NCBI GenBank assembly: GCA_965223485.1
Contig: OZ244993.1
Span: 1,860,001 to 1,924,000 of the forward strand
DNA: 64,000 nucleotides
Direction: 5' to 3'
Source of the DNA: VXPQ01 sp965223485
GTDB taxonomy: Bacteria > Bacteroidota > Rhodothermia > Rhodothermales > VXPQ01
The position numbers were made by a program, and so were the translations under genes. This document shows, one piece after another, positions 51,673 to 60,055 of the stretch (position 1 is the stretch's first letter; every line of letters starts with the position of its first letter). The notes beneath the pieces were generated by a model. The model was not told the origin of the DNA and ran no database searches. It saw nothing but the letters and a program-made list of their open reading frames with translations.

Positions 51673-52505
51673 TAGATATTTAGGGTCCAGTCGTAGTCGG
51701 TAAACCGGATGCGGGCCTTGCCGGCGGCGAGGAACGTGCGTTCGGGGCCGGGCGGAAAAAAGCGCGCCAGATACCGGACGATTTCGGCGTCGTTTCTTCC
51801 GAAATCCCTTGCATACCAGTCAAACACCCTGGTCAGGTATACCGTGTTGTCGGCAATGTCCACACGGTTTTTTTCCGGGGAATGCAGCAAAAACCGTCGC
51901 GACTGGTCGTTCAGTTGGTCATTGAGATGCGTGCCGATATACGCTTCCTGGCGCAGAGGCGGGCACGAGACGGCTGCGCAGACCAGCGCGAAGTGAATGC
52001 GCGGGTCGTTGAAATCCTTCCGGATGATCCCGTGCTCGATGTCGTCGAGCGTGTACGTGACCCCGCCCACCTTCGCCAGGGACTGGGTCCAGGGGCCCTT
52101 GATCGCAATGCCCAGCGTCTTGTTGATGTTGCGGATGCTTTCGCGTTCGTCGTGCAGGTTGATGAGCTCGATGGTCCAGGCATTATAGGCGTTGAGCCAC
52201 ATAGCGAGTTGGCCATTCCGGGATAGCGACGCCGGGTCGATTCGGTCCAGCAGGGCGAGATACTCGTCGAATGCTTCCGAAGTGGCAAAGGCGTCGTAAT
52301 CGACCAGACCTTCTTCGGTTACATGTGTTTGCAGGAGGGTAGTGAAGATCGAATGGTCGACTCCTTGCGCCGGCGCCGGCTGCGGCGCGGCAAGCGCAAC
52401 GAGGAATGCGAAAAGAGCGAATAAGATCCCGCGATGCTCCCGTGATATCCCGCGATGCTCCCTGGATATCCCGCGATGCTCCCTGTATGATCTGGCGTGC
52501 TTCAT
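51657..52505 (-). CDS. DUF547 domain protein, exported
   Basis: 282 residues. Typical DUF547 blocks: HVTEEGLVDYDAF, QLAMWLNAYNAWTIELI, YTLDDIEHGIIRK, DPRIHFALVCAAVSCPPLR and SRVFDWYARDFG-like. The family is widespread and its chemistry is not established, although the conserved Cys and His suggest thiol-type catalysis. The N-terminus is unusual: three REHRGIS repeats from 21-bp DNA units precede the hydrophobic signal (LFALFAFLVALAAPQPAPAQG), so the signal peptide has an extended basic n-region or the real start lies further downstream. Confidence 0.85.
   Translation of the reverse strand: MKHARSYREHRGISREHRGISREHRGILFALFAFLVALAAPQPAPAQGVDHSIFTTLLQTHVTEEGLVDYDAFATSEAFDEYLALLDRIDPASLSRNGQLAMWLNAYNAWTIELINLHDERESIRNINKTLGIAIKGPWTQSLAKVGGVTYTLDDIEHGIIRKDFNDPRIHFALVCAAVSCPPLRQEAYIGTHLNDQLNDQSRRFLLHSPEKNRVDIADNTVYLTRVFDWYARDFGRNDAEIVRYLARFFPPGPERTFLAAGKARIRFTDYDWTLNIYYSSL
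52427..52489 (-). repeat. Three 21-bp repeats at the DUF547 gene start
   Basis: Units start at 52427, 52448 and 52469 on the plus strand, each TCCCGCGATGCTCCC plus six variable bases. They match the unit at 48290-48415, but lie in the opposite orientation to the host gene. Confidence 0.92.
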
Positions 52506-52570
52506 GGCATATTGGCGGCAATGCCTGTCTTCGGGGTTGGAAATGGATTATGGATGCGGGGCGTTCGGTC

Positions 52571-54328
52571 TCAGAATCCGAGCGCGTTCCCGTCTTTACG
52601 CATATCGGCGCCTCCGTGATACACTCCTTGCTCGGCGTCCCGGAGGATAGCCTGGTACCCCCCGAAGTAATCGGTAGGGGATAGAATGTGTCCCCGCCGG
52701 GCCAGTTCCTCCCGTACTTCCGGTCCTATACCGCTTTCGAGGGCCAGGCGCCCACCGTCCGTCATGGTTCCGCCCGTAGGCTGGAGCGCACTGGAATGGC
52801 TGAACCGGGCTGCATCCCCGGCTTCCTGCACATTCATGCCGAACTCAATCATGTTCAGCAGCGCCTGTACCTGCCCCTGCGGCTGAAACGGTCCTCCCAT
52901 GACTCCGAAGGCCATGAGCGGCTGCCCGTCGCGCATCGCGAAACCGGGAATGATGGTATGGAAAGGGCGCTTACCGGGGGCGTACACATTCGGATGATTC
53001 GGGTCGAGCGAGAACTGGGATCCCCGGCTTTGTAGCGCGAAACCGAGGCCGTCCGGAGTCATGCCGCTGCCGAACTCGAAAAAGTTGCTCTGGATGAGCG
53101 ATACCATGTTTCCGTCCGCATCCGCAACGGTCAGGTAGACGGTATCCCCGTGTTCAAGATCGCCGGTGGCGACGCGCTCCATCGCCCGCGTCATGTCGAT
53201 GCGGTTGCGTTGTACGGCGGCGTGTTCTTCCGAAAGCAGGCGTTCGAGCGGGATGTCCGAAAAGGCCGGATCGGCATAATGCCGGGCGCGGTCCGCAAAG
53301 GCGAGTTTTTTCGCTTCTACAAGGACATGCAGGTAATCGGCGGTGTTGTGGCCCAGCGCCGCGAGGTCGAAGCCTTCGAGGATACGGAGCATCTGCAGAA
53401 CCGCGATCCCCTGTCCGTTGGGCGGCAGTTCATACACCTCGACATCCCGGTAGGGGACGGATACCGGGTCTACCCATGTGCTTGTGTGCGCCTCGAAATC
53501 GGCCTTCCGGAGCGGCGTGTTCGTGCGGCGGGCCCAGGCGTCAATGGTGTCCGCAATGGCGCCCTCGTAGAAGATGTCGCGCCCCTCTACGGCAATCCGT
53601 TCATAGGTGGCGGCAAGATCGGGATTGCGGAAAATCGTGCCTTCGGGCGGCATACGCCCATCCACGAAATAGGTGTTTTCGAAGCTGCTGAGATTGCCGA
53701 TTTCCTCAATGTTATCCTTGAGTCGCTGGTGGGCCTGCGCCCATGAGAAGCCCACGACTTGCGTGATGGGCGATCCTTCGCGGGCGTACCGGATAGCGGG
53801 AGCCAGAACGTCCTGCATCGGAAGCACGCCGAACCGCTCGTGCAGCCTGAACCATCCGTCTACGGCGCCCGGCACGGAAACGGCAAGCGGTCCGTGCAGC
53901 GGAATCCCGTCGGCCCCGTTCAGGCGTTCCATGAGGTCGTCCAGCGATTGCCCGAGGGGTGCTCGTCCACTCGCATTCAACCCGTGGAGCCGTCCCGACG
54001 CTTCATCCCACACAATGGCGAACAGGTCTCCGCCGATCCCGCAGTTGTTCGCCTCGACGAAACCCAGTACGGCGTTGGCGCCAATGGCTGCATCCACCGC
54101 CGAGCCGCCCTGTTTCAAAATGTCGATAGCGGTTTGCGTGGCCAACGGATGGCTGGTCGAAGCCATGCCGTTTTGCCCGACCGCAGGGCTGCGTGTGGCA
54201 AAGGAAGCTCCGGTCAAGCGATCTCCCTGTCCCGTGTGCGGAGCACTTTGGTCGGAGACGGGTCGGCAAGCTGTTTGCCAGACGAGCGCCGGAAGGAGAA
54301 GAAGCATGAGCCGGCTGGTCGATCGCAT
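52571..54328 (-). CDS. ggt: Gamma-glutamyltransferase lipoprotein
   Basis: 585 residues with lipobox WQTAC (Cys21). Transfers or hydrolyses the gamma-glutamyl group of glutathione and related compounds in the periplasm. Family marks: MASTSHPLATQTAIDILKQGGSAVDAAIGAN, NNCGIGGDLFAIVW, and the autocleavage Thr396 in HGDTVYLTVADADGN, which becomes the N-terminus of the small subunit; later PFHTIIPGFAMRDGQPLMAFGVMGG. It lies four bases after infA on the same strand. No glutathione genes are nearby. Confidence 0.92.
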   Translation of the reverse strand: MRSTSRLMLLLLPALVWQTACRPVSDQSAPHTGQGDRLTGASFATRSPAVGQNGMASTSHPLATQTAIDILKQGGSAVDAAIGANAVLGFVEANNCGIGGDLFAIVWDEASGRLHGLNASGRAPLGQSLDDLMERLNGADGIPLHGPLAVSVPGAVDGWFRLHERFGVLPMQDVLAPAIRYAREGSPITQVVGFSWAQAHQRLKDNIEEIGNLSSFENTYFVDGRMPPEGTIFRNPDLAATYERIAVEGRDIFYEGAIADTIDAWARRTNTPLRKADFEAHTSTWVDPVSVPYRDVEVYELPPNGQGIAVLQMLRILEGFDLAALGHNTADYLHVLVEAKKLAFADRARHYADPAFSDIPLERLLSEEHAAVQRNRIDMTRAMERVATGDLEHGDTVYLTVADADGNMVSLIQSNFFEFGSGMTPDGLGFALQSRGSQFSLDPNHPNVYAPGKRPFHTIIPGFAMRDGQPLMAFGVMGGPFQPQGQVQALLNMIEFGMNVQEAGDAARFSHSSALQPTGGTMTDGGRLALESGIGPEVREELARRGHILSPTDYFGGYQAILRDAEQGVYHGGADMRKDGNALGF

Positions 54329-54332
54329 GGTT

Positions 54333-54554
54333 TCAGCCCTTGTAGCGGAACACGATGCGTCCCTTGGAAAGGTCGTACGGAGAAATTTCGATGTCTACCC
54401 GGTCTCCGGGAATGATGCGGATATAGTGTTTGCGCATCTTGCCGGAGAGCAGCCCGAGAATCTCGTGCCCGTTGTCGAGCCGGACGCGGAACTGTGCGTT
54501 CGGCAGCGCCTCCGTCACGACGCCCTCCTGTTTGATTGCTTCCTGTTTCGCCAT
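54333..54554 (-). CDS. infA: Translation initiation factor IF-1
   Basis: 73 residues from MAKQEAIKQEGVV; the longer frame upstream is not part of the protein. The OB fold is clear: GVVTEALPNAQFRVRLDNG, HEILGLLSGKMRKHYIRIIPGDRV, SPYDLSKGRIVFRYKG. Length and sequence are typical. Usually infA is in a ribosomal protein operon; here it stands alone ahead of ggt. Confidence 0.95.
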   Translation of the reverse strand: MAKQEAIKQEGVVTEALPNAQFRVRLDNGHEILGLLSGKMRKHYIRIIPGDRVDIEISPYDLSKGRIVFRYKG

Positions 54555-54701
54555 GTAAAAGGTGTGTTTGCGGAATGCCGAATTCCGAGTAATACGGCAT
54601 GGTGGTTCGAAAGTGCCTTGCCAAGAAAAATCGTTACATTTCAGTCCATCGTGGGTGCGAATTCGGGGTGCTGTGGAACTGTGTGTCTTCAGGAAAATTC
54701 C

Positions 54702-54794
54702 AGTATAAAATATGTACCTTACGTGTATTAAAAATTTAATCGACTCCCCCAAGCTTTTCTCCCCCGTTCGCTAACGAAAAAACGGAGGTGTAAA
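54702..54794 (+). promoter_or_regulatory. Promoter and leader of first choice-of-anchor-B-like gene
   Basis: An AT-rich block (AGTATAAAATATG, ATTAAAAATTTAAT inverted pair) is followed by a small CGTT-CGCT-AACG hairpin and a strong Shine-Dalgarno, GGAGGT, six bases before the ATG. The same block recurs at 56625-56718, so it travelled with the duplicated gene. Confidence 0.5.
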
Positions 54795-56570
54795 ATGCAT
54801 GCCGCAGGCATGCCGCATAACGAAAGCACGTCCGGACCTCTCCCGTGCGGGACCCCGGTTATTCACTCTGCTGAAATTCGCTGGAAAGCGGTAGGGGGGA
54901 ATGTTTTTTCCAGGCGTTCTGCCCGCTTTGCAGGGTATGCCCTTGCTGGCCTTGCGTTTTTGTTCGTCGTTTCTGCCGCAGAGGCTTCTTCAGGTCGATT
55001 TTTCCAGCAGCAGGTCGGAGACGGCAAAGCTACGTCGGTTCGTGTGGAAGAGGCACACGACGGGGTTTCCCGAACGACGCGCATCGCGGGGCGGGTTCCC
55101 TGTGTGGATGGAGAAGCCGCCGGGTATCCCTGCAAGGACATTGATTTGCTGGCTTTCGTGCCCCGAGAGGAGATGGAGGGATTTCCATGCCCTTCTTCGG
55201 GGGACTGCTTCAATGACATCTGGGGCTGGACCGATCCCGTGACGGGCGTCGAGTACGCTTTGCTTGGTCGGACCGACGGTGTCGCGTTTTTCGACCTGAG
55301 CGCTCCGGAGAATCCCTCGTTCGTCGGTATGTTACAGGCGACCCCCGGCGCCAGTGCCAGGTCCTGGCGCGACATAAAGGTCGTGAACGATCATGCCGTC
55401 ATTGTAGCTGATGCTCCCGGTAGCCACGGCATGCAGGTGTTCGATCTTTCGCAACTTCGGGATGTGACGGGTTCTCCGGCGACCTTCGAGCCTACCGCTC
55501 TGTACGATGCCTTCGGTTCGGCGCATAATGTGGTCGTCAACGACGAAACGGATCATGCATATCTCGTCGGCATACGGGGCCTGCAGGATGTGCCGTCCGG
55601 ATTTTCCTGCGGCGCAGGGCCGCATATCGTGGACATGAGCAATCCGGCGCAGCCCACGTTCGCAGGGTGCTACAATCCTTCCCGGGGACGCGGTTACACG
55701 CACGATGCGCAATGCGTTCGGTACAGCGGGCCGGATACGGGATACGCCGGGAAAGATATTTGCTTCAGCTCCGACGAGAAAGGCGGAGCTATTACGGACG
55801 TGACGGATCCGGCTTCGCCTGAAGAACTCGGTCTGCTCACCTACCCGAATTTTCAGTACACGCACCAGGGGTGGCTGACGGAAGATCACCGTTACTTTTT
55901 CGTGAACGACGAAAGGGACGAGGGTGCTGGCGCTAAGACCCGAACCCTGATCTTCGATGTGCAGGAACTGGACGATCCCGTTTTTATGGGCGCCTGGCAT
56001 GGACCGACCACCGCCACAGATCATAACCTGTACATCCATGCAGGCAAGTTGTACGAAGCAAACTATACGGCCGGATTGCGTGTCATGGATATTTCCTACG
56101 ACGGCGAGTTGTCGCCCGACGCCATCCGCGAAGTGGCGTACTTCGATGTCTATCCTCAATCAGACAGACCAGGCTTTGTAGGGGCGTGGAGCAGTTATCC
56201 CTGGTTCGAGAGCGGAATCATTGCGGTATCCAGCATGAATGACGGGTTGTTTATTCTTGCGCCGTCCTTGTCGGTCGGCGTAAGCGCAGAGAGCGAGGAG
56301 TTGCCTGCTGAAGTGGCGCTCCTTGGTAATTATCCGAATCCGTTCAATCCGGAGACGACGATACGCTATGCGTTGCCCCAGGGTGCTGAAGTGCGTCTTG
56401 CAGTGTACGATTTGCTCGGGCACGAGGTGGCGGTGCTTGTCGATGGTTCCCGGGCTGCGGGTCAGCACACGGTGCGTTTTGACGGGGGCGATTTGCCGAG
56501 CGGTTCGTACGTGTACCGTTTACAGGTCGGGGAGGAGGTCGTGGCCCGCACAATGACGCTGGTCAAGTAA
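54795..56570 (+). CDS. Choice-of-anchor-B-like secreted protein with T9SS sorting domain, copy 1
   Basis: 591 residues from MHAAGMPHNESTS, with signal-type hydrophobic stretch at about 50-65 (YALAGLAFLFVVSAAEASSG). The middle is a beta-propeller of the LVIvP/choice-of-anchor-B type: CFNDIWGWTDPVTGVEYAL, GVAFFDLSAPENPSFVG, SWRDIKVVNDHAVIVAD, FAGCYNPSRGRGYTHDAQ and HQGWLTEDHRYFFVND. The last 80 residues form the type IX sorting domain (NYPNPFNPETTI, YDLLGHEVAVL, PSGSYVYRLQVG), so it should be exported through the Por/T9SS machinery. Confidence 0.85.
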   Translation: MHAAGMPHNESTSGPLPCGTPVIHSAEIRWKAVGGNVFSRRSARFAGYALAGLAFLFVVSAAEASSGRFFQQQVGDGKATSVRVEEAHDGVSRTTRIAGRVPCVDGEAAGYPCKDIDLLAFVPREEMEGFPCPSSGDCFNDIWGWTDPVTGVEYALLGRTDGVAFFDLSAPENPSFVGMLQATPGASARSWRDIKVVNDHAVIVADAPGSHGMQVFDLSQLRDVTGSPATFEPTALYDAFGSAHNVVVNDETDHAYLVGIRGLQDVPSGFSCGAGPHIVDMSNPAQPTFAGCYNPSRGRGYTHDAQCVRYSGPDTGYAGKDICFSSDEKGGAITDVTDPASPEELGLLTYPNFQYTHQGWLTEDHRYFFVNDERDEGAGAKTRTLIFDVQELDDPVFMGAWHGPTTATDHNLYIHAGKLYEANYTAGLRVMDISYDGELSPDAIREVAYFDVYPQSDRPGFVGAWSSYPWFESGIIAVSSMNDGLFILAPSLSVGVSAESEELPAEVALLGNYPNPFNPETTIRYALPQGAEVRLAVYDLLGHEVAVLVDGSRAAGQHTVRFDGGDLPSGSYVYRLQVGEEVVARTMTLVK

Positions 56571-56624
56571 AGGCGGTTGGCTGTTCTTCCTCAGGGTGTT
56601 CTTTGGCGAAATTCCAATATAAAA

Positions 56625-56718
56625 AGTATAAAATATGTACCTTACGTGTATTAAAAATTTAATCGACTCCCCCCAGGCTTTTCTCCCCCGTTCGCTAACG
56701 AAAAAAAGGAGGTGCAGA
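56625..56718 (+). promoter_or_regulatory. Duplicated promoter and leader
   Basis: Nearly identical to 54702-54794, including AGTATAAAATATG, the ATTAAAAATTTAAT pair, the CGTTCGCTAACG hairpin and GGAGGT. The A-run before the Shine-Dalgarno differs by a C-to-A change. Confidence 0.6.
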
Positions 56719-58530
56719 ATGCATATCGCAAGCATGCCGCATAACGAAAGCATGTCCAGACCCCTCTCGTGCGGGACCCCGGTTATCCACTCTGCTGAAA
56801 CTCGCCGGAAAGCGGTAGGGGGGAATGTTTTTTCCGGGCGTTCTGTCCGTGTCGCAGGGTATGCTCTTGCCGGCCTTGCGTTTCTGTTCGCTGTTTCCAC
56901 CGCAGAGGCTTCTTCGGGCCGATTCTTCCAGCAGCAGGTCGGGGACGGCAAGGTCGCGTCGGTTCGTGCGGAAGAGGCACACGACGGAGTTACCCAAACG
57001 GCGCGCATTGCAGGGCGGGTGCCCTGTGTGGATGGAGAAGCCGCCGGGTATCCCTGCAAGGACATTGATTTGCTGGCTTTCGTACCCCGAGAGGAGATGG
57101 AGGGATTTCCATGCCCTGACAGCGGGCAGTGCTTCAATGACATCTGGGGCTGGACCGATCCCGTTACGGGCGTTGAGTACGCGTTGCTCTGTCGGTTCGA
57201 CGGCGTCGCGTTCTTCGACCTGAGCGATCCCGAAAACCCCTCGTTCGTCGGTATGTTACCGGCGACCCCCGGCACCAGTCCCAGCTCCTGGCGCGACATA
57301 AAGGTCGTGAACGATCATGCCGTCATTGTGGGCGATTATGTCGGCCCGCACGGCATGCAGGTGTTCGATCTTTCGCAACTTCGGGATGTGACGGGTTCTC
57401 CGGCGACCTTCGAGCCCACCGCCCTGTACGATGCCTTCGGTTCGGCGCATAATGTAGTTGTCAACGATATGTCGGATCATGTATATATCGTTGGCATACA
57501 GGGCCACCAGGAGACGCCGCAGACACCGGGGATGCCGGAGGGATTGTCGTGCGGTCAGGGGCCGCATATCGTGGACATGAGCGATCCGGCGCAGCCCACG
57601 TTCGCAGGGTGCTACAATCCTTCCCGGGGACGCGGTTACACGCACGATGCGCAATGCGTTCGGTACAGCGGGCCGGATACGAGATACGCCGGGAAGGATA
57701 TTTGCTTTACTTCCGACGAGAAAGGCGGAGCTATTACGGACGTGACGGATCCGGCCTCGCCGGAAGAACTCGGTCTGTTCGGATACCCGAGTGTTGCCTA
57801 CACGCACCAGGGGTGGCTGACGGAGGATCACCGCTATTTTTTCGCGAACGACGAACTGGACGAGTATTATAAAGAGGAGACTTTCATTGATTCGACCCGA
57901 ACCCTGATCTTCGATGTGCAGGAGCTGGACGACCCCGTTTTTGTGGGCGCCTGGCATGGTCCGACCGGCGCCATAGATCATAACCTGTACTTCCATGAAG
58001 GCAAGTTGTACGAAGCAAATTATACGGCCGGATTGCGTGTCATGGATATTTCCTACGATGGCGAGTTGTCGCCCGACGCCATCCGCGAAGTGGCGTACTT
58101 CGATGTCTATCCTCATTCGGATGAACCAGAATTTAAGGGGTCCTGGGGCAGTTATCCCTGGTTCGAGAGCGGAATCATTGCCGTTTCCAGCATGGATTAT
58201 GGGCTGTATATCCTTGCGCCGTCCTTGTTAGGGGATGTGACGAGTGCAGAGAGCGAGGAGTTGCCTGCTGAAGTGGCGCTCCTTGGTAATTATCCGAATC
58301 CGTTCAATCCGGAGACGACGATAAGCTATGCGTTGCCGCAGGGTAGTGAGGTGCGCCTTGCAGTGTACGATTTGCTCGGGCACGAGGTGGCGGTGCTCGT
58401 CGACGCTTCCCAGCCTGCGGGTCAGCACGCGGTGCGTTTCGACGGGGGCGATTTGCCGAGCGGTTCGTACGTGTACCGTTTACAAGTCGGAGAGGAGGTC
58501 GTGGCCCGTACGATGACGCTGGTCAAGTAA
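56719..58530 (+). CDS. Choice-of-anchor-B-like secreted protein with T9SS sorting domain, copy 2
   Basis: 603 residues from MHIASMPHNESMS, the start equivalent to that of copy 1; upstream starts run into the leader. The protein is almost the same as copy 1 but carries two insertions: about seven residues in the propeller (HQETPQTPGMPEG) and a few in EYYKEETFIDST. The C-terminal sorting domain is practically identical. It is a recent tandem copy, and the leader was duplicated with it. Confidence 0.87.
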   Translation: MHIASMPHNESMSRPLSCGTPVIHSAETRRKAVGGNVFSGRSVRVAGYALAGLAFLFAVSTAEASSGRFFQQQVGDGKVASVRAEEAHDGVTQTARIAGRVPCVDGEAAGYPCKDIDLLAFVPREEMEGFPCPDSGQCFNDIWGWTDPVTGVEYALLCRFDGVAFFDLSDPENPSFVGMLPATPGTSPSSWRDIKVVNDHAVIVGDYVGPHGMQVFDLSQLRDVTGSPATFEPTALYDAFGSAHNVVVNDMSDHVYIVGIQGHQETPQTPGMPEGLSCGQGPHIVDMSDPAQPTFAGCYNPSRGRGYTHDAQCVRYSGPDTRYAGKDICFTSDEKGGAITDVTDPASPEELGLFGYPSVAYTHQGWLTEDHRYFFANDELDEYYKEETFIDSTRTLIFDVQELDDPVFVGAWHGPTGAIDHNLYFHEGKLYEANYTAGLRVMDISYDGELSPDAIREVAYFDVYPHSDEPEFKGSWGSYPWFESGIIAVSSMDYGLYILAPSLLGDVTSAESEELPAEVALLGNYPNPFNPETTISYALPQGSEVRLAVYDLLGHEVAVLVDASQPAGQHAVRFDGGDLPSGSYVYRLQVGEEVVARTMTLVK

Positions 58531-58579
58531 AGGCGGTTGGCTGTTCTTCCTCGGGGTATTCATCAGGTTGTGTTTTTCC

Positions 58580-60055
58580 ATGATGCGAGGCGTTCGTTTT
58601 CTTATTCCTTCCTTTGCCCTGTGTGCGCTGGCGCTCGTGTGGGCGGCCTGCGGCGGCTACGAACAAGCGGCTCCGCCGCCCAACATCGTCGTCATCCTTG
58701 CGGACGACATGGGGTACGGCGATCCGGGCGCCTGGAATCCCGATTCGAGGGTTCCGACACCGCACATCGACCGGCTGGCGGCGGAGGGTATGCGTTTCAC
58801 GGACGCCCACTCGCCGTCTGCCGTGTGCACGCCCACGCGCTACGGACTGCTTACCGGGCGGTATGCCTGGCGGACCCGCCTGATACAAGGCGTACTGATG
58901 GGCTATTCTCCGAACCTGATCGACACGACGCGCCTGACGCTTCCGGGGATGTTGCGGCAAGCCGGTTATGCGACGGCGGGCATCGGCAAATGGCATCTGG
59001 GATTGGGAGACGCCGAGCGGACCGACTATGCCCAGCCGCTCCGCCCGGGACCGGTTTCATTGGGATTCGATTATTACTTCGGCATTCCGTCCTCGCTTGA
59101 CATCGAACCGTATGTCTGGTTCGAGAACGACCGGGTCGAACAGCTTCCTACGGATTCCATAGAGGCTTCCTGTTGCAGGGGAGATTATTACCGTGGAGGA
59201 GCCATTGCGCCGGGCTTCCGGCATGTGGATGTGCTGCCCCGAACCGTCGAGAAATCCGTCGAATACGTGATGCAGGCGGGCGACAAGCCATTCTTCCTGT
59301 ATGTTCCCTTCTCCGCACCACATACGCCCTGGGCGCCGACCGAGCCGTTCCAGGGGAGTAGCGGCGCCGGGACCTACGGCGATTTCGCTGTGCAAGTGGA
59401 TGCCGGCGTGGGGGATATTCTTAGCGCGCTGGACGAAGCGGGCGTCGCGGAGAATACGTTGGTCGTGTTCACCAGCGACAATGGAGCCCACTGGCTCCCG
59501 GAAGAAATCGAAATGTTCGATCACCGGGCGAACCTGAACTGGCGCGGGATGAAGGCGGATATTCACGAAGGCGGGCACCGGGTGCCCTTTGTCGTCCGCT
59601 GGCCGAGCAGGATTGAAGCAGGCTCGGTAAGCGACGAACTGATCTCTCTCGTTGATCTGATGGCGACGTTCGCGTCCGTTAGCGGGCAGATGCTCCCCGA
59701 CACTGCGGGCGAGGACAGCTACGACCTGACGCCTGTGCTACTGGGTGAATCACTGGAAGGCCCCATTCGAGAGGCTACTGTGCATCACTCGATCAACGGC
59801 ACATTCGCCATCCGGCAGGGCTCCTGGAAGTTGATCGAAGGGCTTGGTTCGGGCGGCTTTACGCCTCCGCGCTCCGTAGAGCCGGGTCCGGGGGATCCAC
59901 TGGGGCAGTTATACCACCTCAGGGACGATCCGGGCGAGACGAATAACCTGTATGCGGAGCGTCCGGAAGTCGTCGCAAGGCTAACCGCCCTGCTGAAGCG
60001 GTACCGGGAACAGGGGTACAGCCGCCCGATGACCGGGACATCCGTTCAAAACTGA
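58580..60055 (+). CDS. Sulfatase (arylsulfatase type) lipoprotein
   Basis: 491 residues from MMRGVRFLIPSF, with lipobox VWAAC (Cys24). Type I sulfatase: metal Asp pair in NIVVILADDMGYGDPG, and Cys83 in SAVCTPTRYGLLTGRYAWR, the CxPxR site converted to formylglycine. Later GIGKWHLGLG, PFFLYVPFSAPHTPW and TSDNGAHW support it. It removes sulfate from a sugar or aromatic ester at the cell surface; the substrate is unknown. A sulfatase-modifying factor is not in the window. Its end overlaps the convergent barrel gene by 10 bases. Confidence 0.93.
   Translation: MMRGVRFLIPSFALCALALVWAACGGYEQAAPPPNIVVILADDMGYGDPGAWNPDSRVPTPHIDRLAAEGMRFTDAHSPSAVCTPTRYGLLTGRYAWRTRLIQGVLMGYSPNLIDTTRLTLPGMLRQAGYATAGIGKWHLGLGDAERTDYAQPLRPGPVSLGFDYYFGIPSSLDIEPYVWFENDRVEQLPTDSIEASCCRGDYYRGGAIAPGFRHVDVLPRTVEKSVEYVMQAGDKPFFLYVPFSAPHTPWAPTEPFQGSSGAGTYGDFAVQVDAGVGDILSALDEAGVAENTLVVFTSDNGAHWLPEEIEMFDHRANLNWRGMKADIHEGGHRVPFVVRWPSRIEAGSVSDELISLVDLMATFASVSGQMLPDTAGEDSYDLTPVLLGESLEGPIREATVHHSINGTFAIRQGSWKLIEGLGSGGFTPPRSVEPGPGDPLGQLYHLRDDPGETNNLYAERPEVVARLTALLKRYREQGYSRPMTGTSVQN

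Larger units (their letters stand above)
54702..58557 (+). repeat. Tandem duplication, two ~1.9-kb units
   Basis: Unit 1 is about 54702-56597 and unit 2 about 56625-58557. Both cover leader, gene and the 3' sequence TAAAGGCGGTTGGCTGTTCT, separated by 27 bases. Most differences are synonymous-type changes plus two short insertions in unit 2. Confidence 0.85.
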
